Below are positions 21,614 to 33,949 of a DNA stretch of 64,000 nucleotides, piece after piece (position 1 is the first letter of the stretch; every line of letters begins with the position of its first letter). Under the pieces are notes generated by a model. That model did not search any database. It was not told the origin of the DNA and saw only the letters and a list, made by a program, of their open reading frames with translations. This stretch comes from Magnolia sinica. Taxonomy: Eukaryota; Streptophyta; Magnoliopsida; Magnoliales; Magnoliaceae. The position numbers were made by a program, and so were the translations under genes. The DNA lies in assembly GCF_029962835.1 (NCBI RefSeq), contig NC_080577.1:29556501-29620500 (forward strand). The letters are read 5' to 3'.

Positions 21614-23408
21614 TGAGAACTTCTTGAATATACTTAAAACACATGTAGAAGAAAAAAAAATTCTCACCAATTAGAAATTGAACAGAGCCTCCAAATAGTT
21701 CTTTAAAGAAGACAAGATATCAGAATGTCACAAATCTAAAAAGAAAAACTACTCTTATAAGCACAGGAAGTTTGAAAAAATCATTATAGAAAACACATAT
21801 AAACCTCTCCCTCTTTTTAAACCCTAAAAACCTTGTGTCTTTTTTTTTTTCCTTCAATTTTAGATAAGGCTAAAAGGATTAAAATACCCCAACAAAGACA
21901 TATGGTAAAAATAAAATAAAATAAAAACTCTTAAAGCCTCAATACGTGGGTCCCACCTCCATATGAGGGAGCCCCAACAACAGGCAACCATCTTGATTGT
22001 TTTCATATTTCAAAAATAAGGAGATTCGGCGGTGGCCACCTGATCAGTGACCAAAGAAAAAAAGGTAAAACCAACGGATGCATTCAATCATTACAAAGAT
22101 CTTACACCTACAGAGGTGGTCCATCAAATCAACAGTACTGAGCTCACAGAAATGTCTGCTATACATGCACTATTATGATTTTTTATTCAGGATCCTCTTG
22201 AAGAGTGCAACTATTGCAGATTAAGCTTAACTAACAAAACTAATTCATTTGCATGTAAAATGTATTTCGTCTACGTCCATAACTTACTCGTATGTTTTGG
22301 GTGGTTGTTGATTAAGTTTTCATGGTGTGGTCCACTTTATGATTAGGCCCGCCTGATTTTTGGGATTGCCAATTTTTATAGTGGGGTGACCTCCTCGACG
22401 GCTTGGATGCCATGGTGGGTCCCTCATGCAAAGTTGCACGAAATTCTTACATCCAACGGGTGTGAACTGAGTAAGAACGGCCCTCACCATTATCGTACGT
22501 CTCCTAGCGACGTACATCCCTCCACATGCAGCTCAGACACAGCCACGAGTGCTAATCCAACCTACGTGTATGACATCCGAGCCGTTTATCAGGTGGGACC
22601 AACTGAGTGGATCATTTGAAACATCGGACGGTCTGTAAGACTTGCAATTTTCAAGCGGTCTATTATTCTCTAACGCACGTGATCTTTTTTATATAGTTGA
22701 ATACTCTGAAACGTTGGCCAAATCTCCTCTACGGTGCGCACGGCCTGATACACAACTTGGATGCATGGCCCACCTATTGGCCAGGTTGGCACGTGTGGAT
22801 GAGTGTTGAGGTTCTTATGGAGGGTTGCGTTGCGTGTGGGGCTACCTAACTTCCATTCTATGGTTTCCTTCGTGATGCTTGCTGCTTGTGTATTCCTGCC
22901 CGTCAACACGCAAGCGCACGTGCCAACATAGTAGACGTGCAGATTCTAGCTTTCCATCAGGTGGGCCACATTGGTCTTCTGCCTAACATCTTACAATTTC
23001 GTTTATCGGATGGAATACGGTGTACAGAACAAATGGATGGCAGAAAAAAATTGTTTTAGCCGTTCATTCATCTTGGCACTGGCCCATTGTAGTCCAGCAG
23101 AGAATTTTCATGCTATAAGATTTAATGGTGTGGTCCACCTGATGGAATGCTTAGATATCTCAAAGGAGTGCCATATAGGCATGTTTGCTGCGTGTGGATC
23201 AATAAGAGCTACCATAAGTATTGAGGATTTTAAGTTCAAACAAGTGGGGCCCATATTTCAGTAATCCAGACCATTGGTCTGCTTTAAAATATACCAGCGA
23301 GATAAATCATATAACATATTCTTCCATATTTGAATGATGGGACCCATCTGTGTCATCGCCTCATAAAGGGGAATCCATCCATGAGCTACTGGAACAGAAC
23401 TTTTTCAG
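21614..23408. other. Gene-free stretch with fold-back element arms
   Basis: No coding region is supported. From about 22,320 the sequence carries repeated words of the fold-back family, such as GGTGGGCCACATTGG, GGTGGGACCAAC and GGTGTGGTCCACCTGATGG, so it is probably several broken copies. Open frames here are by-products of these arms. Confidence 0.5.
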
Positions 23409-23418
23409 CCGTTCATTA

Positions 23419-23952
23419 AGGACCCCAATTGCGTGTGTTAGGATGCTACGTATGGCCTACAGAGATGCATGCCCATGAAAAATCCACTCCGTCCATCAAT
23501 TTCTCGAGATCAAAATAGGGTAAGAGTCCACAAATCAGGCATATCCAAAACCCATGTGGGACACACACACGAAACAGTGAGAAGGGAACTCATGTGAGAC
23601 ACCACAGGGAACAGTGACAACAGAAACCCCACCGTTGAAACCTTCTGAAGTGGACTATGATGTTTATTTTCCATCCAAACCGTTCATAGGGTTAATATGA
23701 CTCAGATAAAGTGTAGGCACAAATATCATCCTGATAGAAAACTTCTGTGGGCCCCACAAAGTTTGCAATGGTGGGCCTTCAATCCCCACTGTTTAATGTG
23801 ATGTGGCCCATCTGAGTTTTGGATCTAGCTATTTTTGGACTTCTGTCCTATTTTTATATTGAGAAATCGAGGGACGGAATGGATTTTTCATGGGCATCTC
23901 TGTAGGCCCACGAAGCTTCCGAGCACACGAACTTCATGTGGGCAATTCGCGT
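23419..23952. mobile_element. Fold-back Mutator-like MITE (534 bp)
   Basis: The two halves are inverted copies: CAGAGATGCATGCCCATG and ATCCACTCCGTCCATC on the left pair with CATGGGCATCTCTG and GACGGAATGGAT on the right. A perfect 10 bp direct repeat, CCGTTCATTA, flanks it at 23409-23418 and 23953-23962. Duplications of 9-11 bp fit Mutator-like elements. There is no coding capacity. Confidence 0.75.
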
Positions 23953-23989
23953 CCGTTCATTAATAATAGGGGCCAGCCTCGGTGGATCC

Positions 23990-24445
23990 CGAGGTGGGTG
24001 GATCCCTGATTTTTGGGGCCAGTATGATGTATTTTCCTTACATCCACACCGTCCATCCCTTTGACAGCTCATTTTAAGTCATGATTCCAAAAATTGAAGC
24101 ATATCTAAATTTCAGGTGGACCACACCACAAGAAACAGTGGTGAATAACCATTAAAAACTTCTAGTGGGCCACAAAAATTTTGGATCAAGCTGACATTTG
24201 TGTAGTCCCTTCATGCAGGTCTTTGTGACCTTATCGACAGTTTGGAAGGCAAATAAACATTCTGGTAGCCCCGAAGAAGTTTTAAATGGTGGGTATTCAA
24301 TCACCACTGCTTCCTGCCGTGTGGTCCACCTAATTTGGATCTGCTTCATTTTTGTCATCATGCCCTAAAATGAGCTTTCAAGACAGATAGATGGCGTAGA
24401 TGTACGGCACATGCATCAACGCGTGCCCCACAGTAAGGGATCCAC
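23990..24445. mobile_element. Fold-back element of the same family
   Basis: The left arm, starting GGTGGATCCCTGATTTTTGG, pairs with the right arm ending in CAGTAAGGGATCCACC. Inside are the family words GGTGGACCACACCAC, ATTCAATCACCACTG and GTGTGGTCCACC in mirror order around a centre near 24,230. No clear target duplication was found. Confidence 0.6.
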
Positions 24446-25150
24446 CGAACCGCGGCCTTTTAAGAGGGGAGTTGAAATTCACAACTGATGTTGAGAGTTG
24501 AAATACACAACTGATGTTGAGATACACTGCTGAGTCATGTGTAGTGTTTGGAGATTCTGCTACACTTTGAGTGGGATTGGCAAAGACAAGACTTTAAATA
24601 TTCCCCCTCAAAAGGATGGGAGAAGGGAGATGAACCTTCCCTTAGTGGCCACGCCAGCCAGTCAAATCAGTGTAGCTGTTTTTCTAGTTCTCTTAGAGCT
24701 ATGGCTGGCTAAGGAATGGTAGCGAATTTTAGTGATTTGGGTGTCATTAATAAGGTAAATGGATGGGCTAAACACATTTGTAGGGACAGATTTTTGGACC
24801 ATCACATATGATTTTTGGACACTCTAGCAATTCAAACGGCTGGAATTTCACCACGTCGGCACATATTCAAGTAGATTTCTTAGCTATGATGGAAAGTGCC
24901 CACAATCAAAATCATTTATATGAGCTCATAGTGAGATGGCTGGAGAGACGAGATGCAAGGTTATGGTCGATAGAGGTGGCGTGTTCAATTTAATTTCGGA
25001 TAGCATAGTGTTCATTATAGTGTGGTGGGCTGGCTTTTAGCTGAATTTTCTGGTGGAGTAGGTATGGTTTGATGGTGACCTTTTCCATGCTTTTGATCGT
25101 CGGTGGTGAAGGGGTAAGGTAAATAAGAGAAATGCTCAAAAAAAAAGCTA
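24446..25150. other. Gene-free stretch
   Basis: Nothing recognisable. Open frames near 24,537-24,722 and 24,808-24,993 are short. The second faintly recalls plant LINE RNase H-like text (FGHSSNSNGWN), but not enough to call. Confidence 0.35.
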
Positions 25151-25744
25151 GTTGTATGTGGGGGTGTACACCAAGTCGAACTAACTCGACTCGGCTCGGC
25201 CACTAGCTAACCCCAGCTTGAACTGGGCTCGGCTTGGTTCGGTCAGCATCTTGGGCAATTCGAGCTTAGTTCGAGCCAAACTCGAGCCTCTACAGCATTT
25301 TCACTAGAGGTGGGCATTTTGAACCCGATTCGGTGGATCCGACCCGATCCGACCCAACTCGGTACCGTTCCGAACAGAACCAACGCCTTAGATTAGCCTG
25401 ATCGAGTCTGTCAACCCAGATCCGATAGTATTTTGAGTCAAGTTCGGATAGAAGTTGATCCAGACAGATCCGACCCGGATACCTGAACCGAAAGGATCCG
25501 GCTCGAACCGACCAGACCCGACCTGAAGTCTAAAAATAGTAGACTGTAACCTTGACTTTGACTCAGATGATGATCAGGCCCATCTGCTTGCATACACGTG
25601 CCCCATTGGCATGTGCGAAGGTCGAGTAGCATTTATCATTTTTCTTGCTGAAACTCATCCTTTCGTCGGACGTAAACCACGCCGTCCGTATTACCACACG
25701 CCAGCTACACTAGCCTCAAGCTAGGTGGCTAGTTCGTGCGAGGG

Positions 25745-26277
25745 ACAGATTGGTTGCTCCCTTAGTCAGTGCTTTGTGGGCCCCACCATGATGTATGTGT
25801 TTCATCCATTCCGTTCATACATTTTTACAGAACATTTTATGAATTCACAAAAAAAAAAAAAAAAAAAATGATAGGTATGTAAATCTTAGGTGGACCACAT
25901 AACAAGAAAACAATAATAATTGGATATCTACCATTAAAATCTTTCTAAGGTCCACTGTACTGTTTATTTGACATCCAATCTGTTGATTAGGTCATAAAGA
26001 CCCAGATGGATGGAAAAAATAAATATCAGCTAGATCCAAAACTTTTAAGCCCAAAATGTTTTTAATGGTCAATATTTAATCAACAGTATTTCCTTTAATG
26101 TGATCCACTTGAGATTTAGATATATCTCTTCTTTTTTTTTTTCATATCGTAAAATGATCTATAAAAATAGATGAAAGGCATGGATGAAACACATACATCA
26201 TGGTGGGGCCTACAGAGCACTGACCAATACCCAATGGCTGGTGGCACTGTGGCAAGGGGAGTAGCCAATCCATTTCC
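25745..26277. mobile_element. Fold-back Mutator-like MITE nested in the inner hAT
   Basis: Left arm ACAGATTGGTTGCTCCC and GGGCCCCACCATGATGTATG pair with right arm GGGAGTAGCCAATCCATTT and CATACATCATGGTGGGGCC. The flanking 9-mers GTGCGAGGG and GTGCAAGGA are an imperfect duplication. It is a close relative of the element at 34,859-35,381. A run of about 20 A lies in the left arm near 25,850. Confidence 0.75.
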
Positions 26278-26339
26278 GTGCAAGGACGAGACTGACGCTC
26301 CTCGAGCTCCGAGTTGTACGAACGGTTCAAAGGAGATTA

Positions 26340-26640
26340 AAGGTATATGGGCCCCATAGTGATGTATTTATTATATCTACACCGTTCATATATTTTTAGA
26401 GATCATCTTAGGGTATTATCTAAAAAATTATTAATATCTAAAGATCATGTGGACCACACCACAAGTAGCAGCAGTGAATGATTTTCACCATTAAATATTT
26501 CGTGTGGTCCACTTGATAGTTAGATCTGTCTTATTTTTCATCGTAAGCCTTATGACGAGCTTACCAAATAGATGGACGGTTTAGATATAACACATACCCC
26601 ATGATAAGACCCACATAACTTGCTAAGTTCATTACAGCAA
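26340..26640. mobile_element. Shorter fold-back relative, nested in the inner hAT
   Basis: Contains GGGCCCCATAGTGATGTATT on one side and family words GTGGACCACACCACAAG, GTGTGGTCCACTTGA and GATGGACGGTTTAGAT in mirror order. It lacks the central portion seen in the 520-540 bp copies, so it is an internally deleted form. Boundaries are approximate. Confidence 0.55.
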
Positions 26641-27537
26641 GTCCCCACTCACTGTATATATATAAAAAAGAAGTCAGAGTGCTTTCGTGCAGTGCACGTT
26701 AATATACATGTTCGGTAAAAACATAAACACAGTAACGGATAGTTTTTGTATAGCCATGTGGGGCCCACCTTGATGTATATGTTTTATCTAAGTCGTTTAT
26801 CCATTTTGACATATCAATTGAGGCATTGACAAAAAAATAACATATATTAAAGGTTGAAGTGGGCCACATTATATGAAAAATTAAATTAAATTCATACGGA
26901 TCCGAATCGTACCCAACTCGATCAGACTCGGTTTCTCTGACCGAGTTGGACTCTATTCGGGTCAGACGAATTATGTATTGGATCTGTTCAGGTCAGGTGA
27001 CCCGAATTTGATTCCGGATTTGATCGAGTCCGGGTCAAACCATGGCCATTTCGGATCTGATCGGGTTGAACCCAATCCGCTCCGATCCGGATCAATGCCC
27101 ACCTCTAATTTTCACAAACACTTTTAATTTCTCACTGTATGTAAAACAACAGCAAATATTTCATTAAACACCTTATAGGTAACATCAAAATTAAGGAAAA
27201 ATGGTATTTGGTTTATATACATACATTCATTGTCACTAGCCGACACTTCATTGAGTCATTTCATCAAACACTTGGTTAGCAACATCAATATCAAAGTAAC
27301 CTTCGATTTGAATTCGATCCGAGTTTGATTCGAGTTGGGTTTGATCTAAGTCGAGTCGAGTTCGAGCTTGGTTGAGCTCGGGCAAGCTCAAACTTGGTTC
27401 AAAATTTTTTCGAGCTCAAAAAAATCTGCTCAACTCGGCTCGAACTCAGCTTCGAACTGAGTCGAATCGAGCTTTTTTGAGTCGAGTTGAGCGAGCTAAC
27501 CGAGCTAACTCGGTTCATGTCCACCCCTAGTTGTATG

Positions 27538-28822
27538 TCCAGTTAATTGTGCTTGAGGCCAGTTTGTACAGCATCCAATTCATTTAGATAGTCTCACAGT
27601 GAAAATGAAATGCCCCAAAAATCAAATAGATGCAACTATCTTGTGTGCTATACGGTAGAAAACATTGAACAATCATGCAAAAATCTACATATTCACATGG
27701 GCCCATTTAGTAGTGGGATCAACCTATTTTTGAGCCATCCATTTTCCTTGTAGGATAATCATATGGCTGAAGGATATTGAGATGGCATACAAACACCATG
27801 ATTGGGTCCCATACACCAAGAAGTTGACACAACTTTTCTTGGTAAATAAAACCCTCACTACTGAAACTCGCATCCTTTTAGTAGCTTTTTGATGATTGGA
27901 GCTCAGAACAACCATGTAGGCAATCAAGAAGCTCCAAATGGATTTGAAAGGACGTGGATTTCCTTGGGACCTCAACACCACCTAGCTAATGATATGTGTT
28001 TTATCTACTATGTTCATCTGTTTTCTGGCTCATTTTAGGGCATGAGACCAAAAGTTAAGAATATCTAAAGCTCAAGTGAACCACATCATGCAAATAGTGG
28101 GGATTCAATGCCTACCATTAAAAACTTCACGAGGGCCACACAGAAGTTTTAGATTAAGATGTTATGTGTGTTTTTCCTTCGTCCAGGTTTGTGTGACCTT
28201 ATGATTATGGTAGGTGACAAAAAAAAAATCACTATGGACCTAAGGAAGATTTCAACAGTGGATGTCATTATATCCACTGTTTCATGTGGTGTGGTCCACT
28301 TGAGCTTTGGATATGCTTCAAATATGGCTCATAGCTTAAAATGAGCCGGCAAATTAGATGGATGGCATGGATAAAACATGGACATTACAATAAACCCTAC
28401 AGAGCTACTTGGTGTTGGGGCCAACACACAATCGATGTCCATCCAGTTGCATATGTAACCTTACTAAACTTTGTCTTATGAGACTAGCCATTTTCTCATG
28501 TGGCCAGTGAGAATGTAAGTCACCCCTAATTAGGGGACATGGATTGCCTGGTGACCCCAACACCATGTAGTTCGATGGTAGTATTGGGACATAGTAGGAT
28601 TTTATTAAGCCACATATTATTGTCAGAGATGAGACCCATGCGAAGCATGTTTGAAAGTTGTTAGATTTAGTAAGAACTTGACTAAGCCCATCCAGGATTG
28701 AAGCATGTGGCCCAAGCAAATTCCATCATCTTCCAACACCAGTGAACAAGGTGTTGAGATAATCATGCAATATGCGCCCTAATTGACGGGGACATGGATT
28801 GCTTGGAAACCTGTCATCAGGG
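27538..28822. other. Gene-free stretch with a fold-back element at about 27,965-28,425
   Basis: CTCAACACCACCTAG with GTGTTTTATC on the left pairs with GATAAAACATGG and GAGCTACTTGGTGTTGG on the right. The inner words (TGAACCACATCATG, CCACTGTTTCATGTGG, GTGTGGTCCACTTGAG) are those of the fold-back family. The motif GGACATGGATTGC occurs again at about 28,536 and 28,791. No gene is supported. Confidence 0.55.
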
Positions 28823-31360
28823 TGTAAAGTCCTAAATTTCAGGGGTTGATCATGAATTCGATACTCGATATTCTGTGTCATTTATGCTTTTGCGCAAGCG
28901 TGAATTTACGATACGTTTGACCTAATATCCAAGCAATCATAAAATTAAGCTAAACAGTGTAACATAATATGAAATAAATGTATCTAAAACAAGTGATGAA
29001 CTAAAATATATAATGCCCATCTATCCAGAGTTTGAGGTCCATAGCTGGGGCCCAATATACAGTTCCAAAAATAAAATAAAATGTGTCAATGTAAAGTCCG
29101 TCCAACACCAAAAACATCCGCTAATTTTAGCTGAGTGGAGCACTGACTACATTGGTCTATCAGACAACTATAGGTATGAGAACTCCTCCTTTGGGTCCAT
29201 ATATGTGTCCTCCAATGTGTCGACCTCGATGACACCTACATCTACAACATCATATGATTTGTCTTTTAAAACTTTATTCCAAAGTGAGAATAAGCGATCA
29301 ACTCAATAGTTCCATTAGTTATAAGTTATACATGATATCAAGTCAATCGGCATAGATAATGATAAAGCAAGTAAATAACTACTTATTAACTACTCTTGTT
29401 AAATGCATGAATGCTATTACAAAATGATGCATGAGCCTTACAAGCCTACACTCCCTCACAAAGTGACTTTAACATCTATTTCACGAATGTCAACACTCCC
29501 TTATCACGTGACTACAATGCCAAATCATAAAATTATATTCTAGTGCAATGCGATTGATATATATAATTAGTCGAGTAGTACCTCCCATGTATCACTGATC
29601 TCAACTAGATTACTAGGCTCGAAATGACCGTAACAGCTCTTTGCTTATGTCCATTTATCCACTTTAGGTTCGTCACTCCTAATTAATCACATACGATAGG
29701 AAAGTTGTTATCAACATTGCTCAACGAATTCTACAAGGAGGCTCGTCACCCCAGTGTAAATCAATAACAGAAACACGGTGTCTCATACCACCATACTCGG
29801 CTCATGAGTCTTTTATAATTATATCGCTAACGGTTATAAATAGACTCATTTAATGAGAATAAGAGTATCATATATTTAATTATTATTGTCATACATTGTG
29901 AACGTAATATGATCAGTGGACCATTAAACTAATATGATTGACATGAGAGAACTGCAGCACCACTAGCATTGGGCACAAGCATCTTGTGTAGTCTTAGTCC
30001 TCCGTGTTTGACCTTGATCAATCGAACAAGCTTAGGGCGACCGACCAAATAGGGTCACCCCTTAATTCGGGCTATTTGTTGACTGACCCTTCATCGCAAG
30101 CAGTTCTAATCATCAACTAAGGACTAGAAAATTGTTAAACAATTATAATGAGATTATGCATAAATACTAAATTTAACAAAATTATTCATTTAAACATTTC
30201 ATCAAGCATATGAGTAATGATCCGTACCTTGTGATGATTCACCCAACTTAAAGCGCTTCTAGGGCTATGGTTTAGGGAAGGATCACTAAAACCTAAACAA
30301 TCATACAAGCCTTTTGTAAAGTTTGGAAAACTCAACCCTAAATATTTACATTGGGGAGTATGACTCAAACTTTGTCTTCAATCGCCGATGAAGGAGATTC
30401 GACGAAGGATCCGATTATGGCTAGATTGTTGATCGAAGGGGAGGAAGGCAAATCCTCATAATCAGTCTTCCTCTCTCAAACAATTCCTATTTTTCTCTTC
30501 TTTCTCTTTCTCTCTTTTTTAAGGCTAAGGCACAAATTTTGAACATGGAGAGGGGGTGTGAAATAAAAGGGTATTTATAGTCCCAGAATGTGTGCAAATG
30601 GCCCCAACGACCCTTTGTTCATTATACTAACCCTAAGTAATGTTGTTTCTAACCATTAGGACCCATTGGAGGTGTACGAGTTAATCTAAGACATGAGATA
30701 TGTATCCTGCTATGAGATATATGTTTGGATACAACCATTTAATGATCGGACGTGTCAATCAACGGGAAAGGCCCTAACCTAGATCAACAATCACTGAGCA
30801 TTGATCGAGCTTACAACTATATAGATGTGAGTGGGGTAATAATCTATAAATCATTGTCCTAATTTTGGTCACTATCTAATGGTCCAAAAGCTACAACTTC
30901 AACAAAGAGCGAAGGGTGACTATTTCACTTATATTTAGGTTATCACTTAAGGCACTCGCACATTCCCTGTACTCGGATTGCGGGCCAAAGTTGAGCGATC
31001 ATAAATGCTACATTGGCTCAATATATGCGATGAACATCAAACTCAATACGATGGATGTTATTTTATAATTTTGAATTTAGCGGACCACAAACATATGATA
31101 TGTACATAATCCGGTTAATCGGGACATTTTTGGATTAAATTGACCCTTGGGATTTCTTGTGAGTGACAGTTAGTGATGGGATTAGCTAAGCTAATGGTGC
31201 CACTCATTCACAATTAGTGAAATCAGACATTCGACTTTAATTATCCTAAATTTGTCAGTTGTAGCATGATTAGGGTCAGTAGTTGGACTAATACAACTCT
31301 CTAATAGTTCTACTCATCAACGTAATAGTGTTTCAATATAGAATTTCATAGGACATTACA
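28823..31360 (-). mobile_element. Probable solo LTR of a Ty3/gypsy element (2.5 kb)
   Basis: It starts TGTAAAGTCCTAAATTTC and ends ATTTCATAGGACATTACA, which are inverted relatives of each other (TGTAA...TTACA). The flanks are CAGGG on the left and CAAGA on the right. The duplicated copy of the right flank at 31,621 onward reads CAGGA there, so the target duplication is close but imperfect. On the - strand a TATA-like TATAAATACCC lies near 30,575, downstream of a CACCCCCTCTCC-type region. Length and the TGTAATGTCCTA start suit the Tekay/Del group of chromoviruses, but this is inference. No gag or pol coding text is visible, and the open frames are short. Confidence 0.6.
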
Positions 31361-31620
31361 CAAGACCTCAATAATAATCTAACTCTCTATGGCACCACAG
31401 AATAAGTGGGGATAATGAACCTATGGTTGAAACCTTCCTAGGGCCCACCATGATGTTTATTTACTATCCAACATGTTCATATGATCATATAACGATAGAG
31501 TGATAAATATTGGGGGTCGTTTGGCACCGTGGATTAGAGGGGATTGGAGGGGGTTTCAAATTTCCTTGGTTGTTCTGCGCATAAAGTAGTAGCTGGGGGT
31601 TGCAAATCCAAAGGTTTCTA
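31335..31620. repeat. 286 bp tandem duplication, first copy
   Basis: It contains the last 26 bases of the LTR to its left, a fold-back arm (CCTAGGGCCCACCATGATGT) and the first part of a Harbinger-type element (GGGGGTCGTTTGGCACC). The second copy starts at 31,621 and is split by an LTR insertion: 31,621-31,789 (169 bp) plus 33,941-34,057 (117 bp) add up to exactly 286 bp. Confidence 0.88.
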
Positions 31621-31789
31621 AATATAGAATTTCATTGGACATTACACAGGACCTCACTAATAATCCAACTCTCTATGGCACCACAGAATAAGTGGGGATA
31701 ATGAACCTATGGTTGAAACCTTCCTAGGGCCCACCATGATGTTTATTTACTATCTAACATGTTCATATGATCATATAACGATAGAGTGA

Positions 31790-33935
31790 TGTTGAGGGTC
31801 AAATATTGCATATCAGACCCATTTATTGCATGAATTTACAAGCATGACACCGTTTAATAGCCTAATTTAATTGAATTTGTGATGCAGGGCGTCTTCATGA
31901 GCTTGGACTGGGAAAGGACACTAAAAAGCATGGATTTAACGTTCGGAATGCACCAAGGCAAGGGACGGACCCTAGACATGATGGATTTCAACCCTCAGAT
32001 CCCTCCGGAAGTGGCCCAATGGACAGATCAGCCCCTTTAATCATTATGTGGGGCCCGCCTGATATCTGGATATACTTCAAAATTGGTATGGACGGTTTAT
32101 AGGATATGACAGAATGGATGGACGGAACGGATTTCATAAATATATCAAAATGGACCCTATGCTGCAGTGCATGTACACCGTATACTTGAAGACGCGCGGT
32201 GCACTGAACCAACACAAGCGGTCAAGCAGCGTTTGACCGCAAGCTCCCGCACGCAACAGAGAAGGCTCTGTTTCGTGAACCGATCGCTCTGAGCTTGTAG
32301 TGGGCCACCATCCGAGGTTTTCAGGTCAATCTGGACCGTTCAGTAGACCCTAACAGTGCAGCTAACGTGGACCTAGGAGAGAAAATTTCAGAAGGTAGTA
32401 TAGATTAGAAATCAACCGTTCAAACACAGGACGAACGGTGAAAGGAGAAATCCAGTGGGCCGCGCGGAATCTAATCTACAATCCGTTTTTTCTAACCTGT
32501 TTTTCGCCAGGAATCAAATGGACGGAGTGGATTTCTCATCTGAGGCTAATCGAGGACCCTGCTATGATCCAGCGGAACTCATAGGCGGTCCCTGTTTCGC
32601 GGACGTCCAGGAAACCCGGCCGCTGTGGGCCCTTCTGCGCTTCTGATCAACATCAGGTCGATGATCCAGACCATCCAGACTTATGCTGACAAGGTGTTGA
32701 TCCTGTCCAAGAAGTTCGAATGGATCAGATAGCCGAAACAGATCGGCTATTGCGCCAAACGCGGGTTGATAGCCGGTCTTCCGCCTGTTGCTGCGAAACT
32801 TGTTTTATTCCGACTCCAACACAGCCTCTGGTGCGGAAGGCTTCCGCATGGAGGACGGAAAGTGGGCTCGGACGAGAGTACTATAAAAAAGAGTAGGGAG
32901 GCATGGAGAAAAAAAAAAAGAAGGGGAGAGAAGCAGTTACGGTTTGGTCGACGGCTGGAGAGAGAAGGAGGGAAGCAGGGACTGCTGCTGCTGCTGCTCG
33001 CTCCTGTTTTTGGCTTTTGACGAAGAAAGAGAAACGGAGGAAGGTTTTGGGTCGTCTGGCAGCGTGAGGATTAAAGGAAGAAAAGAAAAAAAAAACGAGA
33101 AGAGAGGGAGATCAAAGCGAAGTCGGCTGCATGTCATCTTTGGACGGGAGCAGAGGCTTGGACGGTTGAGTTCTTCCTTTTTCTCTTCTTCTTCTTTTTT
33201 TTTCCGTTTTCTTTTCCTTTCTATTTGTTTTGGGTTTAGGCCAATCATGAGTGGCTAAACCTCTTAGCTAGGGCTAAGAGGTGAAGCCTGTAGCGAGATG
33301 GGAGAGTTTATTCTATGCATTTAATTTAAAATTTCTGAACTTAATTTTTAAGTTGATAATTCAAGGAATATTTTCTCAGTATTTAATGGTCTGTTGTGAC
33401 TGAAATTACAATGGATTTGCAATGGCTTTGAATATTTCTCTTTCTCTTTTAATGTTTATGACGTCAGGAGGCCCTGTTGTTCACCATCGTCTCCTGGGCA
33501 TGGTAGGATGACAATACCCTTCCTGATCTTCATACATTGTTGATTGGTTGGTAATTAGTTTAATCCTGTTGTTTACTTTGTCTCCTGGGCATGGTTAGAT
33601 GATGGAATCCATTCTAATTCATATACCTTTCATCTCTTGAAACCTATATCAATGGCAGTTCAGTGAATTTTCATAATTTGTGATACTGGCACAGATCTCC
33701 CTGATCTCTACAAGTGGATCCTCTGAATACCTAGTTTCCTTTCTCTGAATTCCTTAAAGTCTTAGATAATTCTTCCACAATTATTTCTTAGAGTCTATTT
33801 AGTTTAGATCACATCTTAGTCTAGTTCTAGTTCTACTTGGTTTCAGATAACGTACAGGTATCAGTCCCTGTGGATTCGACCTCGGTCTTACCGAGTTTAT
33901 TACTACATCACAACCCTCTACTTGGGGAGTGAACA
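31790..33935 (+). mobile_element. Solo LTR of a large Ty3/gypsy element (2,146 bp)
   Basis: Starts TGTTGAGGGTC and ends GGGGAGTGAACA (TG...CA), with a perfect 5 bp duplication AGTGA at 31785-31789 and 33936-33940. The uninterrupted first copy of the tandem duplication at about 31,500 shows the empty site. The 3' end, with TCCCTGTGGATTCGACC and CTCGGTCTTACCGAG, is text I associate with LTR ends of the Athila/Tat type. A TATA-like CTATAAAAAAGAG lies at 32,881. Open frames in the GAA- and TTC-rich part (32,937-33,258) are low complexity, not genes. Confidence 0.85.
32881..32893 (+). promoter_or_regulatory. TATA-like box of the solo LTR
   Basis: CTATAAAAAAGAG lies about midway in the LTR, followed by a purine-rich leader. 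This is the usual place for the U3/R promoter. Activity is not shown by sequence. Confidence 0.45.
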
Positions 33936-33949
33936 AGTGATAAATATTA

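Larger units (their letters stand above)
25305..27107. mobile_element. Inner non-autonomous hAT element nested in the outer one (1,803 bp)
   Basis: The ends read TAGAGGTGGGCATTTT and, from the other strand, TAGAGGTGGGCATTGA. A perfect 8 bp duplication, ATTTTCAC, lies at 25297-25304 and 27108-27115. The arms are runs of GATCCGACCCG-type words. It carries two further fold-back insertions near its middle. Confidence 0.88.
25159..27529. mobile_element. Outer non-autonomous hAT element (2,371 bp with nested insertions)
   Basis: The ends read TGGGGGTGTACACC and, from the other strand, TAGGGGTGGACATG. A perfect 8 bp target duplication, GTTGTATG, lies at 25151-25158 and 27530-27537. The inner flanks are low-complexity runs of CGAG/CTCG words (such as GAGTCGAGTTCGAGC). 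Without the nested element the outer copy is about 560 bp. No transposase is present. Confidence 0.88.

Noticed and set aside
32937-33258. Frames of about 100 residues on both strands, rich in K, E, R or F, S, L
   Set aside because: Low-complexity purine/pyrimidine stretch inside a solo LTR. Both strands stay open only because stops are rare in such text.
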